A stretch of 39,181 bases of DNA from NCBI GenBank assembly GCA_902500805.1, contig CABVSA010000026.1:1-39181 (forward strand), in the 5' to 3' direction. The stretch's first letter is position 1. Each line of letters opens with the position of its first letter. This DNA is from an uncultured Nitrospira sp. (lineage in GTDB: Bacteria; Nitrospirota; Nitrospiria; Nitrospirales; Nitrospiraceae). Shown here in pieces: positions 7,010 to 14,242 of the stretch. Made by a program: the position numbers and the translations under genes. The notes beneath the pieces were generated by a model. It was given only the letters and a program-made list of their open reading frames with translations. It ran no database searches and had not been told where the DNA came from.

Positions 7010-8479
7010 ATGTCTCACCGAATTCTCACAGGAAACCAACAAGGGATTGCGCTCCTCGGAGCGATGGTCATCGTTCTACTGGTATCACTCTTAGCGTCAG
7101 CCCTCTTCAGTCTATCCGGGCAGGAGGTCGTCAGTGCTCGCGCGGGAAATCAGGGGGCCGTCACTCAACAGCTTGCCGATGCGGCAGCCGAACTGGCAGT
7201 GGCGTGGTTTCATGATCTACAGTCGACCAGTAGTCACCCGCAGCTTAGGATTTTTCGGGAGAAGCGACAGCGTGATGGAGAGGGAAAGCCGTCTTTTTTT
7301 GACCCCAATGGCCGTCCGCAGTTTACAGGGACCAGTGAACAGCCAGATGTCGCGCTCCATATGGAGAATCCTGCGGACGAACGGGTCTTGAACGATCCGG
7401 AAGTCGGCGTCTTCCGCGCGATGCGCCATTTAGGGCATGTCGAAGAGGTCAAGGTCTATGCACCATCGAATCCTGGCCTGTTGTGCACTGTAGATGCCAC
7501 GATAGCCACAGAGACAACTCCCTCGGTCAGGCACTCCATCTTGCTTCAGCTGGGCGCCTTGAATCTTCGCCCGTTGAAGGCTGCGGTGCAAGTGGCCCGA
7601 CATCTAGGAGAACTCCGGCAGGGCAATGAATCACCGATCAGAGTTCATTGGGGTGAGTTGCGAGTGGGGGAAACTCTCGTGGTCAGTCATGAGAACGATA
7701 TTCCGACCAAAAGCGGGATGGCACCGGTAACGGGACAGAGCTATGACGAGACGGCGCAGCGAGAAGATCGCTGGATGGAAGCGTGGGTTGGGGGACAGGT
7801 CCTGGTGAGTCAACCGGATCCAGATCAGGCGCCGGGCCTGCCATCGAATATACACGACGGACAATCGCCGATTCCGGGGCTACGGCTGGATCAATGGACC
7901 TACGAAGAACTGAAGCAGATGGCGAAGCGCTTCGGGCGCTATTTCGCGATTGACCGAGAAGGGCTGCTCTATCCGCACGGTATGGTAGAGCCGGGTCGAG
8001 GACTTTCGCCAGATGAGGTGTTGAAGTCTCAGGTGCCGGGTGACCAACAGGGGTTGGTCTTCATCGATACGCTGGACCAGCTGCCACCACGCCTGGACAA
8101 TCTTGGAGTGCTCCGCTTGCAGGCCTCCTATCTTGAAACCACGATCGTGATGCAGGGGCATATCCACCTCAATCCCCGTGGACCTGGGGCTCTGATCAAG
8201 GCTCTCAGCCCGCCCTGGACCGATCTCAATGGGGCCGTGACTCGGACGCCGGTTCAGCTCTCAGGGATTCAACTCAACGGTGTGCTGTATGCGGCCGGCA
8301 ATATCACGGTGACAGGAAAAGCCAAGGCGTATGGCGCAGTGGTCAGTGGCGGGACGATTACCGCAACAGATTCACGAGGTAGTCTCGAAGTCTGGTACGA
8401 CCATGATATCGGACAGGGGTGGTTTCGAGGTTTGCCGGTTGTCTATCGCGCTCCAGGGACATGGGTCGCCAAATATTGA
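7010..8479 (+). CDS. PilX-like pilus protein with long C-terminal domain (cassette 1)
   Basis: A 489-residue protein, far longer than the roughly 200 residues usual for PilX. The N terminus (NQQGIALLGAMVIVLLVSLLASALFSLSGQE) is PilX_N-like: Gly then Ile-Ala-Leu-Leu, with no Glu at +5, which is normal for PilX/GspK. QLADAAAELAVAWFHDLQ follows as the expected helix. The C-terminal half (about residues 350-470) is rich in Gly, Thr and Val, with short alternating strands (GIQLNGVLYAAGNITVTG, AYGAVVSGGTITAT) that look like a beta-solenoid or beta-sheet stack. The gene has GAGGAAGAG upstream and starts 15 bases after the PilW-like gene. The role of the extra domain is unknown. Confidence 0.8.
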   Translation: MSHRILTGNQQGIALLGAMVIVLLVSLLASALFSLSGQEVVSARAGNQGAVTQQLADAAAELAVAWFHDLQSTSSHPQLRIFREKRQRDGEGKPSFFDPNGRPQFTGTSEQPDVALHMENPADERVLNDPEVGVFRAMRHLGHVEEVKVYAPSNPGLLCTVDATIATETTPSVRHSILLQLGALNLRPLKAAVQVARHLGELRQGNESPIRVHWGELRVGETLVVSHENDIPTKSGMAPVTGQSYDETAQREDRWMEAWVGGQVLVSQPDPDQAPGLPSNIHDGQSPIPGLRLDQWTYEELKQMAKRFGRYFAIDREGLLYPHGMVEPGRGLSPDEVLKSQVPGDQQGLVFIDTLDQLPPRLDNLGVLRLQASYLETTIVMQGHIHLNPRGPGALIKALSPPWTDLNGAVTRTPVQLSGIQLNGVLYAAGNITVTGKAKAYGAVVSGGTITATDSRGSLEVWYDHDIGQGWFRGLPVVYRAPGTWVAKY

Positions 8480-8490
8480 TTTGCGAAGGT

Positions 8491-8509
8491 GTCCTCATTC
8501 TATGAGGAC
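8491..8509 (+). repeat. Perfect 8-bp stem-loop between PilX-like and PilB-like genes
   Basis: GTCCTCAT and ATGAGGAC flank a three-base loop, 12 bases after the PilX-like stop. No T run follows, so it is not a typical intrinsic terminator; an mRNA processing or stability hairpin between operon segments is more likely. Confidence 0.5.
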
Positions 8510-8556
8510 GAATCCAAAAACGTATTCTAGTTGTCGCGACACAAGGAAGAGCTACA

Positions 8557-10383
8557 ATGATTGCACAAGCTGCTGGAACACAGAACAAACGAGAAGTCCT
8601 TTCCGTCTCGACACTGAAAAGACCTCCGATGAACAAGGCACCTCGAAAAAAGACTATGGAGCGGAGTCTCCTGGATTGTATTGCGTATCGGGGGTTGCTC
8701 AGCCCGCTAGAATTGGATGCGGCAGTGGAAGAATCCCTCTCCCGAGAAGTCGATCTAGAGACTGTCCTCATCGACAAATATCGTCTTTCTAAACCAGCGC
8801 TCGGGTCAGCTTTGAGTGAGTTCTATCAATGTCCCTATGTTCCGTATGACGAACGGACCATTATTGATCCGGAACTCTTAAAAAACCTCAGCTTCGACTA
8901 CCTCAGGAGGAATTCGTGGATTCCCATGAAGCGTCAGGGCACAGTGCTCGACATCGTCACCAATGATCCTCACGATCTCGAAAAGGGATTGGATATTCGC
9001 CGCGCATTTCCAGGGGCAACGATTCGATTTGCCGTCGGGCTTCGTCGGGACATCGAACAATACCTGCTTGTTGCAACAGGCCAAGCAACCGGTGGCTCAA
9101 TCACGGATATCCTTGGAGAACTAGTTGATGAAGCTGGGAGCGAGCGGCACACTGAAACAGAGCGGGGAGAGATCGATGAAAATGACTCCGCCATCGTACG
9201 GCTGGCAAACCAGATTATTGCTGAGGCGTATCGGCTGGCGGCCTCGGACGTCCACATCGAACCCTATTCGGACCGGAAAGAGACTGCGGTTCGATTCCGA
9301 GTCGATGGGACCTGTTTTACCTATATGAGGATTCCGGCTACCTATCGGCGAGCCATCGTCTCGCGTTTAAAGATCATGGCCAATTTGGACATCGCCGAGC
9401 GGCGGAAACCTCAAGATGGAAAGATTCGGTACAAGTTGACAAAGGACCGCGAAATTGAATTGCGGGTGGCGACGCTGCCGACGGCAGGAAATAATGAAGA
9501 TGTCGTGCTACGGCTCTTGACCGCCAAGGAAACCATGCCGTTAGAAGCGATGGATTTTCCTGCTGACGTGTTACAAACCGTGAAGGAGCTGTCTGAACAT
9601 CCACATGGCATTTTCCTGTGCGTGGGGCCGACTGGATCAGGGAAGACGACGACGCTTCACGCGGTATTGAAACACATCAATACCGATGAACGGAAAATTT
9701 GGACGGCTGAAGATCCCATTGAAGTGACCCAGGAAGGGTTGCGGCAGGTACAAGTGCATCCAAAGATCGGATTTACCTTTGCCTCGGCGATGCGTGCGTT
9801 CTTACGAGCTGACCCGGATGTCATCATGATCGGAGAGATGCGCGATAAGGAAACCGCGGACATTGCGATCGAAGCATCCCTCACCGGTCATCTCGTGATG
9901 AGTACGTTGCACACCAATAGTGCGGTAGAAACCGTGACACGACTGTTGGATATGGGGTGCGACTCGTTTAACTTTGCTGATGCGATGTTGGGTGTGCTCG
10001 CCATGCGGCTCTGTAAACGTATCTGCTCCCACTGCAAGGAAGAGTACCATCCGACGCAACAAGAATTTGACGAGCTTGTGCAGGGATATGGGGCAAGACA
10101 GTGGGAAAAGCTGGGACTCACCTACACCGAGGATCTGAGGCTTTGTCGTGGGAAAGGGTGCGAAGTCTGTAATCAGACAGGATTTAAAGGAAGAGTCGCA
10201 CTGCATGAACTCCTGGTCGGCTCAGAGGAAATCAAGAATCTCATTCAAGGTCGGGCCCGAACGGCAGAAATTCTTAGTGTGGCTATGCGAGATGGGATGG
10301 TCACCCTGTTGCAAGATGGGATTCAGAAAGTACTCAAGGGACTGACGACGTACCGCCAAGTCCGGGCCGTGGCTGTGAAGTAG
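8557..10383 (+). CDS. PilB/GspE-type secretion/pilus assembly ATPase
   Basis: A 608-residue cytoplasmic AAA-like ATPase that would power pilin polymerisation. Residues 35-170 form a MshEN/T2SSE_N-like N-terminal domain. The catalytic part shows Walker A GPTGSGKT (357-364), the Asp box TAEDPIE (383-389), Walker B DPDVIMIGEMRD (419-430) and the His box LTGHLVMSTLHTNSA (442-456). A zinc tetracysteine is present as Cys490/Cys493 and Cys535/Cys538, the PilB/GspE rather than PilT layout. AAGGAAG lies upstream of the ATG. Family members are called PilB, GspE or MshE; with flanking minor pilins, PilB is likeliest. The linker (residues 174-212) is charged and low in complexity. Confidence 0.92.
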   Translation: MIAQAAGTQNKREVLSVSTLKRPPMNKAPRKKTMERSLLDCIAYRGLLSPLELDAAVEESLSREVDLETVLIDKYRLSKPALGSALSEFYQCPYVPYDERTIIDPELLKNLSFDYLRRNSWIPMKRQGTVLDIVTNDPHDLEKGLDIRRAFPGATIRFAVGLRRDIEQYLLVATGQATGGSITDILGELVDEAGSERHTETERGEIDENDSAIVRLANQIIAEAYRLAASDVHIEPYSDRKETAVRFRVDGTCFTYMRIPATYRRAIVSRLKIMANLDIAERRKPQDGKIRYKLTKDREIELRVATLPTAGNNEDVVLRLLTAKETMPLEAMDFPADVLQTVKELSEHPHGIFLCVGPTGSGKTTTLHAVLKHINTDERKIWTAEDPIEVTQEGLRQVQVHPKIGFTFASAMRAFLRADPDVIMIGEMRDKETADIAIEASLTGHLVMSTLHTNSAVETVTRLLDMGCDSFNFADAMLGVLAMRLCKRICSHCKEEYHPTQQEFDELVQGYGARQWEKLGLTYTEDLRLCRGKGCEVCNQTGFKGRVALHELLVGSEEIKNLIQGRARTAEILSVAMRDGMVTLLQDGIQKVLKGLTTYRQVRAVAVK

Positions 10384-10396
10384 CTGAATGCGTCGG

Positions 10397-10410
10397 TGCC
10401 TGGTCAGGCA
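10397..10410. terminator. Short hairpin between convergent pilB-like and PilZ genes
   Basis: TGCCTG and CAGGCA flank a two-base loop, overlapping the end of the PilZ gene and following the pilB-like stop by 13 bases. There is no T run on either strand, so termination here would be weak or Rho-assisted. Confidence 0.3.
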
Positions 10411-10727
10411 GTGTGTTCGAGTACAGCGACAAACGAACCTAACCGGTTCGCCATTTCTGGTGAGATCCGGATAAATTCCAACCCGCATCGTTGCTCCGAA
10501 ACCCACCGAACTCCAGCGAGTTCAATTTCGATAGGCGCATGGTTCTCCGGCAGACTAATCCATAACGAAAGATAGGATGAGACAGATAGCGGTTGTGCTG
10601 TCATCACAGCGCAGCCTTGTCTCGAGAGATTCAGAATCGTCCCCTCCGCTTTGTAGGTGTGATTGCCAAATGTACATGGAACTTGGATGGCAAACCGTCG
10701 AAGCTTTCGATTGTTTTTAGACATCAT
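10404..10727 (-). CDS. Single-domain PilZ protein
   Basis: A 107-residue PilZ domain, a cyclic di-GMP receptor fold. The ligand-binding signature is intact: R7xxxR11 near the N terminus and N33-L-S35-R-Q-G38, matching (D/N)xSxxG. No membrane segment or extra domain is present. It is encoded on the opposite strand between the pilB-like ATPase and the second pilin cassette, so it may adjust pilus assembly in response to c-di-GMP, as PilZ proteins do in other type IV pilus systems; this role is an inference. Two adjacent ATG codons exist (10727 and 10724); GGAAG on the minus strand favours either, the second having the better spacing. Confidence 0.87.
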   Translation of the reverse strand: MMSKNNRKLRRFAIQVPCTFGNHTYKAEGTILNLSRQGCAVMTAQPLSVSSYLSLWISLPENHAPIEIELAGVRWVSEQRCGLEFIRISPEMANRLGSFVAVLEHTA

Positions 10728-10818
10728 GGATCTTCCACTGTGTCTGATGATGGACGACCTGCTGCTCCAGGGGTGCTAGGCATTCCCTCACGAGCATAGC
10801 AGGTACAATTGGCATCAT

Positions 10819-10855
10819 CCTGCCGCCACTTCCAAAGTGGCTTCTAATCGGCAGG
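10819..10855 (+). repeat. Bulged stem-loop, 13 bp
   Basis: CCTGCCGCCACTT (10819-10831) pairs with AAGTGGC (10835-10841) and, after an eight-base one-sided bulge, with GGCAGG (10850-10855). The loop is CCA. It is in the PilZ-FimT intergenic space; a terminator is unlikely because no T run follows. Confidence 0.45.
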
Positions 10856-10941
10856 TACGAAACTGTACAACGCTTCAGCCGAAAATTGTTGCTCCAAAGC
10901 ACGAAAAGTGACCATGTCCAGGCGCTCTCAATGGAAAGAGA

Positions 10942-10994
10942 ATGCCGTTAATTCGAGAGGTTAAGTATGGGGATAAGGCCATTTGAAACGGCAT
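10942..10994 (+). repeat. Inverted repeat overlapping the -24 element
   Basis: ATGCCGTT (10942-10949) is repeated inverted as AACGGCAT (10987-10994), 37 bases apart. The right arm covers the -24 GG of the sigma-54 element, so a repressor or an activator-independent lock could act here. It could also be a chance match. Confidence 0.4.
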
Positions 10995-11004
10995 GCCCCT
11001 TGCT
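10989..11004 (+). promoter_or_regulatory. Sigma-54 (-24/-12) promoter for second pilin cassette
   Basis: CGGCATGCCCCTTGCT fits the RpoN consensus TGGCAYG-N4-TTGCW except for the first base. GG (10990-10991) and GC (11002-11003) are exactly ten bases apart. The predicted start of transcription is near 11015, leaving a leader of about 34 bases that includes the Shine-Dalgarno at 11034. Pilin genes are RpoN/PilR dependent in several Gram-negative bacteria. Confidence 0.65.
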
Positions 11005-11048
11005 TTGTCCTCCAGCCTAACAGGGTGTCTCTTAAGGGGAATCTCATA

Positions 11049-11507
11049 ATGACTAGTGGCCTGTTACGCGATGCCAGGGGGTTTACTCTGATAGAGATGG
11101 CAGTTGTCGGTGCCATCGTGGGCATCACCACCATGATCGCCGTTCCGTCCTTTACGCAGTGGAAGGCAAGGTATCAGATGAAACAAGCTGCAACAGAGCT
11201 GGCGGGCAATCTCAACCTGGCACGCGCGGCAGCGATGAGCAAAGGAGCCGGCATCACGGTTACGACAGATATGGAGTATGGAAGACCCACGGTGAAGTTT
11301 GGCGGTGTATTTCCCCCGGTCACCCTCAATGAGGGGGTGGCGAATATTTCAGCAACAAACGTTGGATTTAATATGTTCGGGTTACGGGCTGGTGGGGGTT
11401 CAACCAACACACTGATTACCTTAACCCCGACACATGGGGTCGCGTATTCGGTTGCGGTGACTCCTTCAGGAAAAGTCGACTGGTGTCCCAAGGCAACCTG
11501 CCCGTAA
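11049..11507 (+). CDS. FimT/GspH-like minor pilin (cassette 2)
   Basis: A 152-residue prepilin-like protein with leader MTSGLLRDARG and the canonical mature start FTLIEMAVVGAIVGITTMIAVPSF. KARYQMKQAATELAGNLNLARAAAM is the GspH/FimT helical extension, followed by a Gly/Thr-rich beta domain ending GKVDWCPKATCP with a Cys pair. The ATG at 11049 was selected because AAGGGGA sits eight bases upstream; a longer in-frame start at 10983 would lie upstream of the sigma-54 -12 region and be absent from that transcript. It is the first gene of the sigma-54-linked pilin operon. Confidence 0.9.
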   Translation: MTSGLLRDARGFTLIEMAVVGAIVGITTMIAVPSFTQWKARYQMKQAATELAGNLNLARAAAMSKGAGITVTTDMEYGRPTVKFGGVFPPVTLNEGVANISATNVGFNMFGLRAGGGSTNTLITLTPTHGVAYSVAVTPSGKVDWCPKATCP

Positions 11508-11532
11508 CGGGACGATTCGCGAAAGTGACTGT

Positions 11533-12036
11533 ATGAACCATCTGCAAACAATCAGAAATGATGGAGGCTTTACCCTGATCGAAGCGGTCATGGCGGGAGC
11601 CGTCCTGGCCATCACCATGTTGGGGGTTGCAGGTTTTCAAGGGTCATCGCTTGCGAAGAACGCCCAGTCAAAAGACACCACAGTGGTAACGAATTTCGGC
11701 GTCGAAATGCTGGAACGTATACAGAGTAATCGTCAACGAGTCTTGGACTACCATAACATTGATACCACTGCCTCAACGCCCTGTCCGCAGACCGCGGATA
11801 AGCGACAAGCTCTTGCGGACTGTCAGCAGTGGCGAGCCGCTCTGATAGCCTCCAACATAAGCGGTGTGCGAGGGACTGTATCGGCTATCCTCAGTGACCC
11901 TGCTCCGACGTTGGGTGTGCCGAGCCTGAATCGTAGCAATGTCGTCATCACGGTCACGTGGAATACGTCAGCTGGGAGTGGGACGTCCATGCAGTCCAAG
12001 ACCATGACCTTTCGGACGGTCGTCGCTCCAGAATGA
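11533..12036 (+). CDS. pilV: PilV-like minor pilin (cassette 2)
   Basis: A 167-residue prepilin-like protein; leader MNHLQTIRNDGG, mature start FTLIEAVMAGAVLAITMLGVAGFQ. The region after the helix (SSLAKNAQSKDTTVVTNFGVEMLERIQSNR) is the classic PilV segment. A Cys pair is present at residues 79 and 96 or near (CPQTADKRQALADC), as in many PilV proteins, where a disulfide closes the D-region. It starts 25 bases after the FimT-like gene and is followed 21 bases later by the PilW-like gene. The minor pilin role is well supported; the exact position in the tip complex is inferred. Confidence 0.9.
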   Translation: MNHLQTIRNDGGFTLIEAVMAGAVLAITMLGVAGFQGSSLAKNAQSKDTTVVTNFGVEMLERIQSNRQRVLDYHNIDTTASTPCPQTADKRQALADCQQWRAALIASNISGVRGTVSAILSDPAPTLGVPSLNRSNVVITVTWNTSAGSGTSMQSKTMTFRTVVAPE

Positions 12037-12057
12037 CGGTGCGGGAGATTTGAATCG

Positions 12058-13173
12058 ATGAACACTGATCAAGCCACGAGGTATCACCGAGGTTGTGAAG
12101 ACGGCATGACGTTGATCGAGTTGATGATTGCTGCCGCCGTGGGACTTGGGGTTATTGGTGCAGCCTTGTCCATGCTGGTCATGAGCCAAAAGGCCACCAC
12201 GGTCAACGAGCAAGTGGTCGAGACTCAGCAGAATGTCAGAGTGGCGATGGAAATGCTGGCTCGTGATCTGCGGCTGGCCAGCTATAACTATGTAGGGAAT
12301 GTGCCAGGCGCGCCGACTGTCGGGACATGCAGCGTGACCAATGGCACCTTTTCCCGTCCGGTCGGTTTTCGCCCCGTGGATCAGAATCCTACGGGCGCTG
12401 ATACTGGCCCTGATAGCATTTCGATGGTCGTGCCGCTCCTCACGGATGTCGTCACACCCTGGGTGCTCTCAGCCAATGTGGGAGGAACAGGAATCGATCC
12501 GGTCCCGTTCAATGCGCTTCCGATTGCCGCGGCGGCCATTACGGACATGGTCAGTCAAGGGTTGGTTGTCGGGTCTGTCGTCTCCATCGGTGGAGGGGTG
12601 GCCAAGGCTGTTGGCACGATCAGCGCAACCTCCCTCACACTCTCCAGTAGCATCGACGGGAAATTTCCCGCCGGGACACCGGTCTATTTACTTCAATGCG
12701 TGACCTACGCAGTTGGAACCACGACGGCTGCATGCGGGACTGGGAGCACTGCATGCCTGACCAGAAACGGAGTGCCCTTGGTCGATGGAATCGAGGACAT
12801 CCAATTCTCCTACGGCTGCGATGGCTGCAGTACTGCCGCGCCAAACCCCTTATCGCCGGATGGAGTACTCGATGAAATTGATGGTGTCAATACGACGAGC
12901 CCGCCGTCGATTACTGACTTTGTGACCAATAGTGCCTGGAATCTGCCACCGATGTCGCCTGAGACGATTAAACAGGTTCAGATTAATGTGGTCGGGAGGC
13001 AAATGACGCCGGACCAAGGATTTGGGGAACGCTATACGGCGGGAGCCAATACAAGCGGACCGGTCATCATGAGCGATCATAACCCATCAGCCGATACTGG
13101 GTATGATGCGTCGACCTATTCGAAGCTAAGGCGCAGGGTTGTGACCAGAGTGATTCAGCCAAGGAACATGTGA
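12058..13173 (+). CDS. pilW: PilW-like minor pilin (cassette 2)
   Basis: A 371-residue prepilin-like protein. After a 16-residue leader ending in Gly, the mature chain begins MTLIELMIAAAVGLGVIGAALSML, with Met at +1 and Glu at +5. QQNVRVAMEMLARDLRLASYN is the strongly conserved PilW segment. The large beta-rich C-terminal domain contains several Cys residues (TACGTGSTACL, YGCDGCSTA), suggesting disulfides formed outside the cytoplasm. GGGAG lies upstream of the ATG. The stop overlaps a GTG start option for the PilX gene. It is longer than cassette 1 PilW by about 120 residues. Confidence 0.9.
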   Translation: MNTDQATRYHRGCEDGMTLIELMIAAAVGLGVIGAALSMLVMSQKATTVNEQVVETQQNVRVAMEMLARDLRLASYNYVGNVPGAPTVGTCSVTNGTFSRPVGFRPVDQNPTGADTGPDSISMVVPLLTDVVTPWVLSANVGGTGIDPVPFNALPIAAAAITDMVSQGLVVGSVVSIGGGVAKAVGTISATSLTLSSSIDGKFPAGTPVYLLQCVTYAVGTTTAACGTGSTACLTRNGVPLVDGIEDIQFSYGCDGCSTAAPNPLSPDGVLDEIDGVNTTSPPSITDFVTNSAWNLPPMSPETIKQVQINVVGRQMTPDQGFGERYTAGANTSGPVIMSDHNPSADTGYDASTYSKLRRRVVTRVIQPRNM

Positions 13174-13184
13174 GGGTAGGCACG

Positions 13185-13811
13185 ATGAGATGCAGGGAGC
13201 AAACAGGGGTGCGACGAGCCGGTCAAGACAGAGGAGATGAGCGAGGGGTCGCGTTGCTGACCGTGATGATCATTATGCTTCTGATGGTGGTATTGGCGAT
13301 CTCCGCTATCACCGTCACTGGACTAGAGACCAGGATGTCTGGGTTCGTCAGTACCAAGGAAGCGATGTCGGCAGCTGCGGAGGCTTGCGAAGGGACGGCA
13401 GTAAACATTATTCAACAAACGTTGTATTACTCAGAAATAAAATCTGAGTTTCTGAGCACCGCGACTCCCGCGGGGCCGATTCCGGCTGCGAACAGCGCCA
13501 CCCTCTACAGTGAAATTTCTGGTCAACCACTCCCTCCTCCCGCAGCGGCAAACACGATTGCAGAAAACTACAATGACAACGCCGCATCTGCGCCGAACCT
13601 GACGATCACAAGCATTCCTGGGCTGACGGTGAATGGAGATATTGATCGATTGTTCAAGCGACGGAAAGAAGGTGCAGGGGAGCTTAAGGAGATTGTCTAT
13701 CGCATCACCTGTATCGCTTCCAACGCAGCCGCTGCGACGACGAGCACGGTGACGTCCGTGTATAGCTGCACCGTCGGTGAAACCTGCATGAAACAAATCG
13801 GAGCTTCCTAG
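13185..13811 (+). CDS. pilX: PilX-like minor pilin (cassette 2)
   Basis: A 208-residue protein with a positively charged leader and the PilX_N pattern RGVALLTVMIIMLLMVVLAISAITVTGLETRMSG. EAMSAAEACEGTAVN follows with the PilX-typical AE residues of the N-terminal helix. The C-terminal part is a short, Ala/Thr-rich domain ending in CTVGETCMKQIGAS with a Cys pair. I chose the ATG at 13185 because GAGGGTAGG precedes it; a GTG at 13170 overlapping the PilW stop is an alternative. PilX supports pilus assembly and PilY1 display in better-known systems, and PilY1 is encoded just downstream. Confidence 0.86.
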   Translation: MRCREQTGVRRAGQDRGDERGVALLTVMIIMLLMVVLAISAITVTGLETRMSGFVSTKEAMSAAAEACEGTAVNIIQQTLYYSEIKSEFLSTATPAGPIPAANSATLYSEISGQPLPPPAAANTIAENYNDNAASAPNLTITSIPGLTVNGDIDRLFKRRKEGAGELKEIVYRITCIASNAAAATTSTVTSVYSCTVGETCMKQIGAS

Positions 13812-13819
13812 GAGGTGGG

Positions 13820-14146
13820 ATGATGAACAGGGCGAGATTGCGGAAGGGCTGCGTGATCGCAGCGTTTGTTCTGGGGATTGCTTCGCCAATCGTCACGCCG
13901 TCCGCCGGTGGTGAGCCGATACCCGTGGCCAAGCTGGCGACCTTCAAGATGGGAACGGTCGATGCTGTGTACACGTCATCGATCCGGATCAGCGGGACGG
14001 ATTACCGAGTCCAGTCTGATGCGAAGATCATGGATCACAAGGAGAACGAGGTTCCCTTAGAAGAAGTATTCCTGCGGTCTGAGGCGAAGTTTCACCTGAA
14101 TAAAATGGGCGAGATCGATCTGATGGTCGTGATGAGACCTCAGTGA
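13820..14146 (+). CDS. PilY2-like small secreted protein
   Basis: A 108-residue exported protein. A signal peptide (MNRARLRKGCVIAAFVLGIASPIVTPSAGG, with probable cleavage after Ala-Gly-Gly or nearby) precedes a small beta domain: GTVDAVYTSSIRISGTDYRVQSDAKIMDHKENEVPLEEVFLRSEAKFHL, i.e. strand-turn-strand units of a compact barrel. Size and position next to pilY1 resemble PilY2, which in Pseudomonas is encoded beside PilY1, but here it comes before pilY1 and I cannot confirm homology. A strong GGAGG (13811-13815) precedes two ATG codons (13820 and 13823); the second is at the better spacing. Confidence 0.62.
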   Translation: MMNRARLRKGCVIAAFVLGIASPIVTPSAGGEPIPVAKLATFKMGTVDAVYTSSIRISGTDYRVQSDAKIMDHKENEVPLEEVFLRSEAKFHLNKMGEIDLMVVMRPQ

Positions 14147-14242
14147 TGCGGGAAACGCGATGTGAGTCTTGAAGAGAGTTCTCATCAACCTTGCGCCTTC
14201 AGCAACGACACAAGGTGTGCGGCTGAGCGGTAGGAGGACGAC

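Larger units (their letters stand above)
10728..11048 (+). other. Intergenic leader region of second pilin cassette
   Basis: 321 bases between the PilZ gene (minus) and the second FimT-like gene. No credible gene was found. It holds a bulged hairpin (10819-10855), an 8-bp inverted repeat (10942-10949 and 10987-10994), a sigma-54 element (10989-11004) and a strong Shine-Dalgarno AAGGGGA (11034-11040). GCAGGTAC also occurs twice as a direct repeat at 10799 and 10851. Confidence 0.7.

Noticed and set aside
10983..11048. Longer N terminus for cassette 2 FimT (start at 10983)
   Set aside because: Lies upstream of the predicted sigma-54 transcription start and has no Shine-Dalgarno, while the ATG at 11049 has AAGGGGA at ideal spacing.
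10728..11048. GEMM-type c-di-GMP riboswitch before second pilin cassette
   Set aside because: Looked for because such riboswitches precede pilin genes elsewhere, but the conserved GEMM core and paired helices are not visible.
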